Source: Sphaerochaeta sp032144095 (lineage in GTDB: Bacteria > Spirochaetota > Spirochaetia > Sphaerochaetales > Sphaerochaetaceae). From it: a stretch of 64,000 nt of DNA. Shown here one piece after another: positions 51,774-60,546 of the stretch (the first letter of the stretch is position 1; every line of letters begins with the position of its first letter). A model generated the notes under the pieces. That model was not told where the DNA came from. It did not search any database and was given only the letters and a program-made list of their open reading frames with translations. Where the stretch lies: contig NZ_JAVSNJ010000010.1 of the NCBI RefSeq assembly GCF_032144095.1, positions 1 to 64,000 of the forward strand, in the 5' to 3' direction. The position numbers and the translations under genes are program-made.

Positions 51774-52268
51774 TTACTCTGTCTTGCTGGCAAAGGCTTC
51801 TTTTGTCCCCAGACGGATAAGGGCATCCCCTGTCAAACGGTAGGTTGACCACTCATCCATGGGGAAAGCTCCAAGACGCTTGTAGAAGTCAATGCTTGGC
51901 TTGTTCCAGTCGAGGCATACCCACTCCACCCTTGCACACCCCTGCCTGACCGCAAGGGAGCAGACATGCTCGATAAGGGCCTTGCCATAGCCCTTGCCCC
52001 GGAAAGGTCGTTGGATATAGAGGTCCTCTATGTAGAGGCCGCAGCGTCCCTGCCAGGTTGAGTAGTTGTAGAAGTAGAGGGCGAAGCCAATGGGTTTTTC
52101 ATCCTCGCAACAGAACAGTACCGTAGCCTTCTTTTCCACAAACAACCACCGGTCCATCTCCTGTAGGGTTGCAACCACTTCCTGTTCCAGTTTTTCATAT
52201 GCTGCCAATTCGATGATAAACGAAAGGATCTGTGGAAGTTCCTCCCGTGTTGCGCTCCTGATTGTCAT
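51774..52268 (-). CDS. GNAT-family N-acetyltransferase
   Basis: A 164-aa acetyltransferase. The acetyl-CoA loop is RPFRGKGYGKALIEHV, followed by RVEWVCLDWNKPSIDFYKRLGA, typical of the SAT-like (diamine/thialysine) branch of GNAT. The substrate could be a polyamine or small amine. The start overlaps the stop of the MFS gene (TGATG), so the two are translated together. Confidence 0.85.
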   Translation of the reverse strand: MTIRSATREELPQILSFIIELAAYEKLEQEVVATLQEMDRWLFVEKKATVLFCCEDEKPIGFALYFYNYSTWQGRCGLYIEDLYIQRPFRGKGYGKALIEHVCSLAVRQGCARVEWVCLDWNKPSIDFYKRLGAFPMDEWSTYRLTGDALIRLGTKEAFASKTE

Positions 52269-53581
52269 CACTGTAGGTGTACGATCTCCTTTTCAATAAC
52301 CTGGTTCAGCCTCTCCTCTTCCGTGACAATGACCTCACTCTCCTTGAGGAAGGTACTGCCCATCATGGCAGCAAACAGCAGGGCAGCAAGGCCAGAGAGC
52401 AACTGCCCTGCATACTGGCCACGGCTTACCAGGGTGATGATCAAAATCAGGGCACCACTGGCTTGGGAGAACAACAGCAACAGGGCCTGGATGATCTCCT
52501 CGGATATGCCATGTCCAAGTTCTGCTGCATACTGGCTTCCTATGGGAATGGAGCTGAGCAGGCAGAAGCCGATGATAAAGGCACCTAGCAAAGCAAAGAC
52601 CTGGTTTCCCCACAAGAGGGAGCCAAGGTCTTGGCTAAAGACCAACAACAGAACCCCTGGGATGGAACAGAGGTTGCAGAAGACAAAGAAGGCCTTGCGT
52701 TTTCTCCACCTGTCAGATAGCGAGGGAAGCACTATTGCCCCTATCATCCCCCCGACGAGCAATACGATGCCCAGTCTCCCATCGGAATCCGGGAAACCCA
52801 AGATCTCACTTATCGTATCAATCTTCACCAGCAAGGTAATGAGCACACCCCATCCTACAGAAAAGATGATCATCAGCCCTCTGAGTGAGGGAATCTTGTT
52901 CATGGCCTTGAAGGAGTTGAGAAAGGATACGCTCGGTTCACGCTGCAGGATGGAAGAAGGAGAGGGTGGGTTTTCCCGAATCAAAAAAGCAGCGGCAATG
53001 GCGAAGACCGAACAGAGGGCGGCATACATGCCCATCATGGCCTCTATGCCGCTGCCATAGTTCGGGGCATTGGCTTTCGTCACTACCATAAGGGGAGAGA
53101 GAAACATCACTATTCCCAAGGAGAAGTATTGGGCTGCGGAGGCCATGCCTACAGCCATACCCCGCTCCCGGATGGGAAACCAGCGAGAGACTATCTCGGT
53201 GATGCTGTTGAGCACCAGGGCCTGTGCCAAAGCAAGGATAAGCTGGCAGAACAATACTATGGAGAAGTTGGAGAGATAAATCCATTTTCCAAGGGCGCCA
53301 AAGACTATCATCCCTGCGGCGATACGGATGCTGACCGTAATTCCCAGGCGATGGATCACATAGGAGGCAGGGATGCTACCCACAACGAATATCAGAAGGT
53401 ATGCAAGGGAGAGGAACTCCACAGGATTGGAAAATATGCTGGATACCTGACCCTGGTAGTAGATGTTCACCACCCTCCCGACAGGGGAGAGGTTCATCCA
53501 CTGCATCCCTACTGCAAGCAACAGAGCCATGAGGCCAATGAGGATGAGCCATCGATACCGGTATGCCTTTACACTTTTCAT
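52268..53581 (-). CDS. Major facilitator superfamily transporter
   Basis: A 437-aa inner-membrane protein with about 12 helices. It has the FLVCR/OFA-like layout: a long first helix pair, a central charged loop (ENPPSPSSILQREP), and a DRW(R/K)KRK motif in the 8-9 loop (SDRWRKRKAFF). The cargo is unknown. It is followed without gap by a GNAT gene. The ribosome site is weak (TGGGG). Confidence 0.8.
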   Translation of the reverse strand: MKSVKAYRYRWLILIGLMALLLAVGMQWMNLSPVGRVVNIYYQGQVSSIFSNPVEFLSLAYLLIFVVGSIPASYVIHRLGITVSIRIAAGMIVFGALGKWIYLSNFSIVLFCQLILALAQALVLNSITEIVSRWFPIRERGMAVGMASAAQYFSLGIVMFLSPLMVVTKANAPNYGSGIEAMMGMYAALCSVFAIAAAFLIRENPPSPSSILQREPSVSFLNSFKAMNKIPSLRGLMIIFSVGWGVLITLLVKIDTISEILGFPDSDGRLGIVLLVGGMIGAIVLPSLSDRWRKRKAFFVFCNLCSIPGVLLLVFSQDLGSLLWGNQVFALLGAFIIGFCLLSSIPIGSQYAAELGHGISEEIIQALLLLFSQASGALILIITLVSRGQYAGQLLSGLAALLFAAMMGSTFLKESEVIVTEEERLNQVIEKEIVHLQ

Positions 53582-53659
53582 TGCCCCATGATAGAGCAGA
53601 AATTCCTATTTGTATATCGGCTATTGGCATAACTCTCATCCTGTTGCTATACTCCTGCT

Positions 53660-54445
53660 ATGAATGAAACCCTACAAATACTCAAAGACAGGCGTTCTGT
53701 TCGCTCATTCAGCGATAAGTCGCTGTCAGAAGAACAGGTCACCCTTATCAAGGAAGCCACCCTCAGGGCCCCGACAGCAGGCAATATGGCCCTCTATTCT
53801 GTGATCGAGGTACAGGACCAAGAGAAGAAAGAACTGCTGGCCAAACTCTGCGACAACCAGATCATGATAGCCAAGGCTCCCCTGGTCTGGGTATTCCTTG
53901 CCGACATGCAGAAGTGGGTCAACTACTTCGTCGAAGGGGGCTCGAAAGAGAGAGGGGAGAAGGAAGGCCTGGCCTCCTGGCGTAGCCCAGGTCTGGGCGA
54001 CCTACACCTCTGTCTGCAGGATGCCATCATTGCAGCACAGAATGCGGTGGTTGCTGCCGAATCCCTCGGCATCGGTTCCTGCTACATCGGGGATGTGATC
54101 GAGAATTTCGAAGAGATGAAGGAACTGCTGAACCTTGGCCACTACACCGTTCCAGCCTGCATGCTCATCTTCGGCTTTCCCAAGACCAAGCACACCACAA
54201 AGCAGACCCCTCGATGTCCTAAGGAAGCAGTATTCATGCAGGATAGCTACCAGGAGCCTACCCTTGACCAACTGAAGGCAGCCTTTTCTGAACATGAAGA
54301 GCTGCGTAGGGAGGCGAAGATACTCCCCTTTGGGAATACCGGAAGCATTGCAGACCACTACTACTTCAAAAAGCATACCAGCAAGTTCATGGAAGAGATG
54401 AACCGTTCAACCTCAGCCATGTTTGACCACTGGTGCAAACTGTAA
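53660..54445 (+). CDS. Nitroreductase-family flavoprotein, NfsA-like
   Basis: A 261-aa FMN oxidoreductase. The FMN-binding start is ILKDRRSVRSFSDK with RAPTAGNMALYSVIEV, and the middle has the AAESLGIGSCYIGDVIEN stretch typical of NfsA/FRP proteins. The long C-terminal part wraps the partner subunit in this family. It is divergent from the MFS gene and precedes the two-component genes by 41 nt. Confidence 0.87.
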   Translation: MNETLQILKDRRSVRSFSDKSLSEEQVTLIKEATLRAPTAGNMALYSVIEVQDQEKKELLAKLCDNQIMIAKAPLVWVFLADMQKWVNYFVEGGSKERGEKEGLASWRSPGLGDLHLCLQDAIIAAQNAVVAAESLGIGSCYIGDVIENFEEMKELLNLGHYTVPACMLIFGFPKTKHTTKQTPRCPKEAVFMQDSYQEPTLDQLKAAFSEHEELRREAKILPFGNTGSIADHYYFKKHTSKFMEEMNRSTSAMFDHWCKL

Positions 54446-54486
54446 AAATCTTGCACCTACCCACAATTAGGACTACCATACCATCC

Positions 54487-56103
54487 ATGGAATATACGAT
54501 CCTGCTAGTTGATGATGAGAGCGCAGTACGAGAGGGAATACGAAACCGTACCCCTTGGGAGCGCTATAACTTCAAGGTTGTAGGGGAAGCTGGCAATGGC
54601 ATCGAAGCGTTGGAAATGATCGAGGAACTCCATCCGGATGTAGTAATCACCGACATCAGGATGCCCTATCTCGATGGCATGGAGCTCATCAAGGAGATCC
54701 GCCGGTCCCACCCGCCGATCAGCATCATCATCATCAGTGGCTACGATGAGTTCACCTACGCCCAGCAGGCGATCCGCTATGATGTCAGTGAGTATGTGCT
54801 CAAACCGGTCACCAGCGAAGATATCTGCAACCTTCTCGAACGTACGGCAAAAAGGCTGGACGAGGACATCATTCGTATCCAGGACCAGAACCGGCTCAAG
54901 AGTGCCTATGCCCAGGCCCTGCCTCTCATCAAGGAAAAATTCCTCGTCTCCTTGCTTACCCCGGTCCACCAAAGCCCGAAGGCAAACCTCATCGCCAAGG
55001 CGAAGGACTATGGGTTCAACCTTGAAGGGGACGAGTTCATCGTAGCCACCTTCGAGACCGACCATGATGAACAGGATGACCCCTTGGAGGCGATGGCACT
55101 TCTGGAGGTCGCTGCCGAGGTGTTCCAAAAGGAAGGGGGGGACCTCGTCTTCCAGTTTGAGAACCAGATCGTCATCATCTTTACGGCAAACAGCCACGGA
55201 CAAACACAATACGATGCACTGTTCCGCAAGCAGACCTTCAGGAAGGCGGAACAGCTGCACGCCTATCTGGAAAGGTACTTCAGCTTTCCCATCGTCATCG
55301 GGGTAGGAAACCTGGTGCACTCCCCCTCTTCCATCTCCCAGTCGTACAGGCAGGCCCTTGAGGCGCTGAACTACAGCTCGTTCTATCCCGAGCAGAAAAT
55401 CCTGGTCATCAGCGACCTTGAGAAACCCCAGACCCAGGAGGACAAGACCCATCTTCAGGAGCTTCTCAGCAACGTTATCCTCACCGTCAAGCTGGGAACG
55501 GAGGAACAGGTCATTGAAAGCGTGAACGCCTTGTTTGGGGAAAAGGCTGCAGCCCTCCCTTATGAGGGGTTGCAGGCATTCTTGCTCGATCTCAGCTCTT
55601 CGCTCAACGCCCTGGCCGAAAGCTATGACTACACCCTGTTCCAGCTCAGTGGGGAGGGAGACTCCCGCGCCTTCTTCTCGGAACTGGGAAGCCTGACTAC
55701 CCTAGGAAAGGCCAGGCGCTGGCTTACCAAGCTGGCCCTTACCATCAGGACGAACATAAGCGGGCAACGCGAAAACTCGCATATCCAGTTTGTGCAGGAG
55801 GCGAAGGCCCTCATCGCCAAACACTTCACCGAGCCAGGCTTCGGGCTCGACCAGGTCTGCGAGATGATCGGGGTAAGTCCCTCATACTTCAGTTCAACCT
55901 TCAAGCGGGAGATGGGTGTCTCCTTTGTCCAGTATCTGACAACCATGCGCATGACACGGGCAAAGGAGCTGCTCATCAAGAGCGAGGGAAAAACCTACGA
56001 GATTGCCCAGGCGGTAGGGTTTGCAGAGTCGAACTACTTCAGCTTCTGCTTCAAGCGCCACGAAGGGGTATCCCCCTCCCAGTTCCGCCAGGCAAATAGG
56101 TAG
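54487..56103 (+). CDS. YesN-type response regulator with AraC DNA-binding domain
   Basis: A 538-aa regulator. The receiver (about 1-120) has the DDE triad start LLVDDESAVREG, phospho-acceptor Asp near 55 in VITDIRMPYLDG and Lys in VLKPV. A long helical linker follows, then two AraC helix-turn-helix units (about 440-538; FGLDQVCEMIGVSPSYFSSTFKRE, TYEIAQAVGFAESNYFSFCFKRHEG). Ribosome site weak. It is 3 nt before its histidine kinase gene, and both are coupled to a sugar-binding lipoprotein. Confidence 0.92.
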   Translation: MEYTILLVDDESAVREGIRNRTPWERYNFKVVGEAGNGIEALEMIEELHPDVVITDIRMPYLDGMELIKEIRRSHPPISIIIISGYDEFTYAQQAIRYDVSEYVLKPVTSEDICNLLERTAKRLDEDIIRIQDQNRLKSAYAQALPLIKEKFLVSLLTPVHQSPKANLIAKAKDYGFNLEGDEFIVATFETDHDEQDDPLEAMALLEVAAEVFQKEGGDLVFQFENQIVIIFTANSHGQTQYDALFRKQTFRKAEQLHAYLERYFSFPIVIGVGNLVHSPSSISQSYRQALEALNYSSFYPEQKILVISDLEKPQTQEDKTHLQELLSNVILTVKLGTEEQVIESVNALFGEKAAALPYEGLQAFLLDLSSSLNALAESYDYTLFQLSGEGDSRAFFSELGSLTTLGKARRWLTKLALTIRTNISGQRENSHIQFVQEAKALIAKHFTEPGFGLDQVCEMIGVSPSYFSSTFKREMGVSFVQYLTTMRMTRAKELLIKSEGKTYEIAQAVGFAESNYFSFCFKRHEGVSPSQFRQANR

Positions 56104-56106
56104 AGC

Positions 56107-57873
56107 ATGGCACACAAGATACAAAACCTTAGCATCAAGACCATCCTGACCATTGCAATTGCCGTAGTCTCCATCTCATTCACCCACATCGTCTCGGCAA
56201 TTCTTTTTTCCGAGTTCTCCTCAACTGTCAGGGAAAACGCAACCGTATCAACACGGGAGATCGTGCGGCAGGTCAATGCCAACCTCAGCTACTACATCAA
56301 CGACATCCTCACCATTTCAGGCTACGCTAGGGATCTTGCAAAGCAGTCCAATACCATACCCAAGGAAGAGATCGAGGCCAAGCTCAAGGCAATCCTAGCC
56401 AGCCGGCAGGATATTGTCGCCCTCGTCCTCTTCGACCTGGAAGGGAATGCCGTGCTTTCAACCAGCGATGCAACCTTCAGGGCTGCAGAAGAGATTGTCA
56501 AGCAAAAGTGGTTTTCCCGAACAGTTGGGGTTGAGGGAAACTTCTACTTCACCGGCCCCCATGTCCAACAGCTTACCACCAGTGCCTATCCTTGGGTCAT
56601 CACCTACAGCCAACTGATCAGCTACACACAGAGCGATGGCACGACCACCCAGGGCCTGCTCCTCATCGACATGAACTTCTCTGCTGTCAGCGAACTCTCG
56701 AAAAGTGCCAAGCTTGGCTCCACAGGGTATGTCTACTTTATCGACAACAACAACAAGATCGTCTATCACCCACTGCAGCAGCTGATCAACTCCAACATCA
56801 TCAATGAGGACCTCGATGCTGTTGCAGACCATATCTTCGGCACCTATACCAACACCTTTGAAGGGAGGGAGCGGCTGGTCATCATCGATACGGTCAACAA
56901 CGCCCGCTGGAGGATCGTAGGGGTCGCATTCATGGATGAGCTGATGAGCGGGCTCAACCAGTTCACCACAGTCATGGCCATCATCCTGCTGTTGTGCATC
57001 ATCATCACCATCTTCCTGGCAAGGGCGGTATCCGAAAGGATAAGCCGTCCTATCAAGGAGCTGGAGAGGCTGATGATGGCCGTCGAGAAGGGCGACTTCT
57101 CCGAGCCCCCGACCGTAGGAGGAAATCTGGAAGTACTTGCCCTCTCCCAATCCTTTGCCCTCATGATCCTACGCATACGCCAGCTTATGGATGACATCGT
57201 CAAGTCACAGGAGCTGAAGCGTAAATTTGAGCTTGATGCCCTACAGGCGAAGATCAACCCTCATTTCCTCTACAACACCCTCGATTCAGTCGTCTGGATG
57301 GCTGAGCAGAATGATACCGAAGGGGTCATTCGCATGATCACAGCCCTTGCAAAACTCTTCAGGATCTCCATCAGCAAGGGCCATGAGATCATCACCCTCG
57401 CCGAAGAACTTGAGCATGTGCGCAACTACCTCATCATCCAGCAGATACGATACCGGGACAAGTTTGCCTTCACCATCAAGGTGGAGGAGGGCCTTGAGCA
57501 GTGCCCTACCATCAAGCTGATCGTCCAGCCAATCGTGGAAAATGCAATCTACCATGGCATCAAATACCTTCAGGAGATGGGACATATCAACATCTCAGTC
57601 TATCGCCGGAAGCCTGGGGCAATCGTGCTTGAAATCAGGGACAACGGGGTTGGCATGGATGAAGAGAAACTCGACAAGATACTCTCCTTCACCGGGCAGG
57701 TCTCCCCATCGGGCAATGGGATTGGGGTACGGAATGTGCACCAGCGTGTCCAGCTCTATTATGGGTCGGACTTTGGCCTTGAGATCTCCAGCGAACTGGA
57801 TGAAGGAACCCTGGTACGGATCGTCATCCCTGAAGGAAATCCCATCCCCCCCATCAAGGTGGTAAAAAAATGA
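56107..57873 (+). CDS. YesM/LytS-type sensor histidine kinase
   Basis: A 588-aa membrane kinase. A helix at about 12-35 and another at 285-305 enclose a periplasmic Cache-type domain (about 40-280). HAMP (about 306-360) leads to the His-kinase region with phospho-acceptor His near 385 in INPHFLYNTLDSV, and a C-terminal HATPase with IVENAIYHGIKY and GNGIGVRNVHQRV. It partners the YesN gene just upstream and overlaps the downstream sugar-binding lipoprotein gene by ATGA. Confidence 0.93.
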   Translation: MAHKIQNLSIKTILTIAIAVVSISFTHIVSAILFSEFSSTVRENATVSTREIVRQVNANLSYYINDILTISGYARDLAKQSNTIPKEEIEAKLKAILASRQDIVALVLFDLEGNAVLSTSDATFRAAEEIVKQKWFSRTVGVEGNFYFTGPHVQQLTTSAYPWVITYSQLISYTQSDGTTTQGLLLIDMNFSAVSELSKSAKLGSTGYVYFIDNNNKIVYHPLQQLINSNIINEDLDAVADHIFGTYTNTFEGRERLVIIDTVNNARWRIVGVAFMDELMSGLNQFTTVMAIILLLCIIITIFLARAVSERISRPIKELERLMMAVEKGDFSEPPTVGGNLEVLALSQSFALMILRIRQLMDDIVKSQELKRKFELDALQAKINPHFLYNTLDSVVWMAEQNDTEGVIRMITALAKLFRISISKGHEIITLAEELEHVRNYLIIQQIRYRDKFAFTIKVEEGLEQCPTIKLIVQPIVENAIYHGIKYLQEMGHINISVYRRKPGAIVLEIRDNGVGMDEEKLDKILSFTGQVSPSGNGIGVRNVHQRVQLYYGSDFGLEISSELDEGTLVRIVIPEGNPIPPIKVVKK

Positions 57874-58823
57874 AGAAACCCTCCCTGCTTTTCATCCTGA
57901 TCCTCATCCTCTGCCTTTTGGCCAGCTGTGCCAAACGGGACGAAAAGCAGGATCCCTACCGAATAGCCGTCATCACCATGATGCAGGGTGGTGAGTTTTG
58001 GGGGTCACTGAAAAATGGGGCACGAGGTGCACGTACAGAGACCGGTGCCGTCCTTGAGTTCATGGCTCCGATCGATGAGGCTGACTATGCAAGCCAGGTG
58101 GTGTTTGTGCAGGAGGCCATCGACCAACATTTTGATGCGATCGTACTCTCTCCCAGCCATACCTCCAACCTAGCGGACATTGTTGCCAAGGCAAGAAGCA
58201 AGGGCATCAAGGTAGTGCTGGCGGATACCCGCCTGGATAAGAGTGAAGGTGATTTCTTCATCACGGCAGACTACCACGAGGTGGGTGTGGAGATGGCGGA
58301 GCATGCCTTCTCCCTCTTCGGCCCAGGGGATCCGATCAAGGCCCTGGTCATTGGCTCGATTCCGAATTCCACTTCGATGACAAGTATCGTCAGTGGATTG
58401 GCAGAAACTTTTGGAAAGCGTGAGAATGCCCAGATAGGCTATGCAACCTATAGTTTTACCGATGAATCCATCGCAAAGAAACTTACCGAAAATATCCTGG
58501 ACAGTGATGCAGGGGTGAACATCATCTTCGCTTTGGAAGAGAACACGGCACATGGGGTCGTGAACGCCCTCCCCTCTGACAGGAATATCAAGCTTATTGC
58601 CTTTGGGACCACCCAGTATGAGGTGCAGCTGCTCGAACAAGGGATGATCGATGCCCTGGTGGTGATAAACAGCTTCAACCTTGGCTACCGTTCTGTAAAG
58701 GCTGCCATAGACCTACTGAGAAACATCAAGCCGGTTGAAAAGCTGGTTGAACATGCACTCATAACAAAGACTACCATGTTCAGCGAACAGAACCAGCGTC
58801 TGTTGTTCCAGACCTTCCAATAG
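57870..58823 (+). CDS. Periplasmic sugar-binding lipoprotein of the two-component system
   Basis: A 317-aa protein of the ribose/galactose-binding (LacI-like) type. Residues 1-21 form a lipoprotein signal ending in the lipobox LLASC. The mature part has the type I periplasmic fold (MMQGGEFWGSLKNGARGA; DAIVLSPSHTSNL; VLADTRLD). It is translationally coupled to the kinase gene, and no transporter genes adjoin it, so it more likely presents sugar to the kinase than feeds a permease. The layout matches the XylFII-LytS type of three-part sensor known in clostridia. mglBAC lies 0.7 kb away on the other strand and is a natural target. Confidence 0.88.
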   Translation: MKKPSLLFILILILCLLASCAKRDEKQDPYRIAVITMMQGGEFWGSLKNGARGARTETGAVLEFMAPIDEADYASQVVFVQEAIDQHFDAIVLSPSHTSNLADIVAKARSKGIKVVLADTRLDKSEGDFFITADYHEVGVEMAEHAFSLFGPGDPIKALVIGSIPNSTSMTSIVSGLAETFGKRENAQIGYATYSFTDESIAKKLTENILDSDAGVNIIFALEENTAHGVVNALPSDRNIKLIAFGTTQYEVQLLEQGMIDALVVINSFNLGYRSVKAAIDLLRNIKPVEKLVEHALITKTTMFSEQNQRLLFQTFQ

Positions 58824-58921
58824 GAACCTATTCCAATTGCCCGCCACTGATCGAATGCTCAACTTTTTGCCTATGGACAACCAGCTATAAAACCATGTAC
58901 GTATGATAGGGAGAATACCAT

Positions 58922-59401
58922 ATGAATAGGACCGACGAAGATTGTTGCGGATGCAATCAGATAGGCCAAAAAAAGGCTAGGACAACCTGTCCCCAATGCA
59001 AGGAAGAGGGAGTTCCAGTAAGCAGTGTGACTGTCAGACACCTGGTGAAAGAAGAATTCCTCCAGACAAGTGAAGAGGGCCTGTATGAGGTCTGCATGAA
59101 CCCAGCCTGTGATGTCGTCTACTTCGGTCTCGATACGGAAAGGATGTTCAGCCAAGGCCAGGTCAAGGTTCCCATCTGGTTCAAGGATGGGGCAAAGCCG
59201 AAATATGCCTGTTACTGTAGCAGGATTACCGAGGAAGAGGTCATCAGGGCTGTAGTGGAACTTGGCGCTGATTCCCTCAAACAGGTCATCGAAGTAACCG
59301 GAGCGATGAAAGATTCGGCTTGCATTGAAAACAATCCCCTGGGAGTGTGTTGCCACAGGATCATCGAAGAGGCCATGCTGAAAGGCAGAGCCCTTCACTA
59401 G
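58922..59401 (+). CDS. CopZ-like (2Fe-2S)-binding protein
   Basis: A 159-aa protein with many cysteines. The N-terminal part has CCGCNQIG and TCPQCKEEG (zinc-ribbon-like, CopZ N-terminal type), and the C-terminal part has CYCSRITEEEV and CCHRIIEEA, the BFD-like 2Fe-2S pattern. Proteins of this kind are known as the N-terminal part of Archaeoglobus CopZ; no HMA copper domain is attached here. Cytosolic. GGGAG precedes the ATG. It stands between the sugar sensor and mglC and has no evident partner. Confidence 0.78.
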   Translation: MNRTDEDCCGCNQIGQKKARTTCPQCKEEGVPVSSVTVRHLVKEEFLQTSEEGLYEVCMNPACDVVYFGLDTERMFSQGQVKVPIWFKDGAKPKYACYCSRITEEEVIRAVVELGADSLKQVIEVTGAMKDSACIENNPLGVCCHRIIEEAMLKGRALH

Positions 59402-59464
59402 CCTCTGCAATCGAAATCCAGCTTCACTTCCCATGTCAGGTACGTTGGTTTGCCAAACAAGAGA

Positions 59465-59486
59465 GGGCAGGAAAAAAATCCTGCCC
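59465..59486. terminator. Terminator between the 2Fe-2S gene and mglC
   Basis: GGGCAGGA and TCCTGCCC form a perfect 8-bp stem with a 6-nt A loop (T loop on the minus strand). The flanking T tracts are weak in both directions, but its place between convergent genes fits termination of both. Confidence 0.65.
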
Positions 59487-59508
59487 CCACCATTTGGTCT
59501 GTATAAGA

Positions 59509-60534
59509 CTAGTTCTTCTTTACGTACTTGCGGATATCGAACGATACTGCGGCAACGATGATCAGGCCCTTGATGATGTTCTGCCAGTAGGGGTTCACAC
59601 CGACGAAGGTCAGACCGTAGTTGATGAAGGAGAAGATGATGACACCGGCGATGACACCGCTGACAGTTCCTACACCACCGGTTGTGGAGACTCCTCCCAC
59701 AACGCAGGATGCAATGGCATCGAGCTCATAGCCGTTTCCGTAGTTGTTGGTTGCTCCACCAGTACGGGCAGCTTCCAGTACACCTGAGAGAGCAATGAGG
59801 AATCCACAGACTCCGAAGAGTCCAACAAGGGTCTTGGTGATGTTGATGCCTGACACCGCTGCAGCCTCTGGGTTGCCACCAACTGCATAGACGTTTTTGC
59901 CGAATACCGTCTTGTTGAGGACAATCCAGACGATAAGGGAGACAAAGGCCGCGAAGATGATGATGACCGGCATGAACCCGATCGAACCTGAACCCAGGAA
60001 GGTGAAATCAGCGCGAAGGCCTCCGATGGGCTGGCTGTTGTTTGGAGCCATGTTGAAATAGATGGAGTTTGCCCCATAGATGATCAACATCGAGCTTAGG
60101 GTTGCAATAAAGGCAGGGACCTTGAACTTTGCAACGATCATACCGTTCAGCATGCCAAACAGGGTGCCGACGATTACCGCGATGACGATGGGTATCAACA
60201 AGGAGACCTGGCCAAGGTCAGGATAGAAGCGCCTTACATAGTCTGGTGTCTGCAACATGGAGGCAGAGATTACAGCAGCCATGCCAACGGTTCGTCCACC
60301 ACCGAGGTCAACACCACCGGTAAGGATGACAAACATCATGCCCAAGGCCATGATGATCTTCGTCGAGCTCATCATCAGAACGTCACGCATGACCCTGACG
60401 CTGAGGATTCTCGGGTTGATGATCGAAATGACCACAACCAGCAACAGCAAGACAAGGAAAATTGCCTTCTCCAGCACGAACTGTTTTACTGTCCTTTTGC
60501 CCAACAGCCTGTATACGAATGTATTTGAATTCAT
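59509..60534 (-). CDS. mglC: Galactose/methyl-galactoside ABC permease
   Basis: A 341-aa permease of the CUT2 (RbsC/MglC) class with eight to ten helices. Typical stretches are GGVDLGGGRTVGMAAVI and YAVGGNPEAAAVSGINITKT. It is the third gene of mglBAC, 12 nt after mglA. Sugar specificity is inferred from similarity to MglC and from the order B-A-C. Confidence 0.9.
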   Translation of the reverse strand: MNSNTFVYRLLGKRTVKQFVLEKAIFLVLLLLVVVISIINPRILSVRVMRDVLMMSSTKIIMALGMMFVILTGGVDLGGGRTVGMAAVISASMLQTPDYVRRFYPDLGQVSLLIPIVIAVIVGTLFGMLNGMIVAKFKVPAFIATLSSMLIIYGANSIYFNMAPNNSQPIGGLRADFTFLGSGSIGFMPVIIIFAAFVSLIVWIVLNKTVFGKNVYAVGGNPEAAAVSGINITKTLVGLFGVCGFLIALSGVLEAARTGGATNNYGNGYELDAIASCVVGGVSTTGGVGTVSGVIAGVIIFSFINYGLTFVGVNPYWQNIIKGLIIVAAVSFDIRKYVKKN

Positions 60535-60546
60535 TGTATCCCCCTC

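Noticed and set aside
51661..51852. 63-codon minus-strand frame between the binding protein and the GNAT gene
   Set aside because: Overlaps the end of the GNAT gene, has no ribosome site, and is not recognisable.
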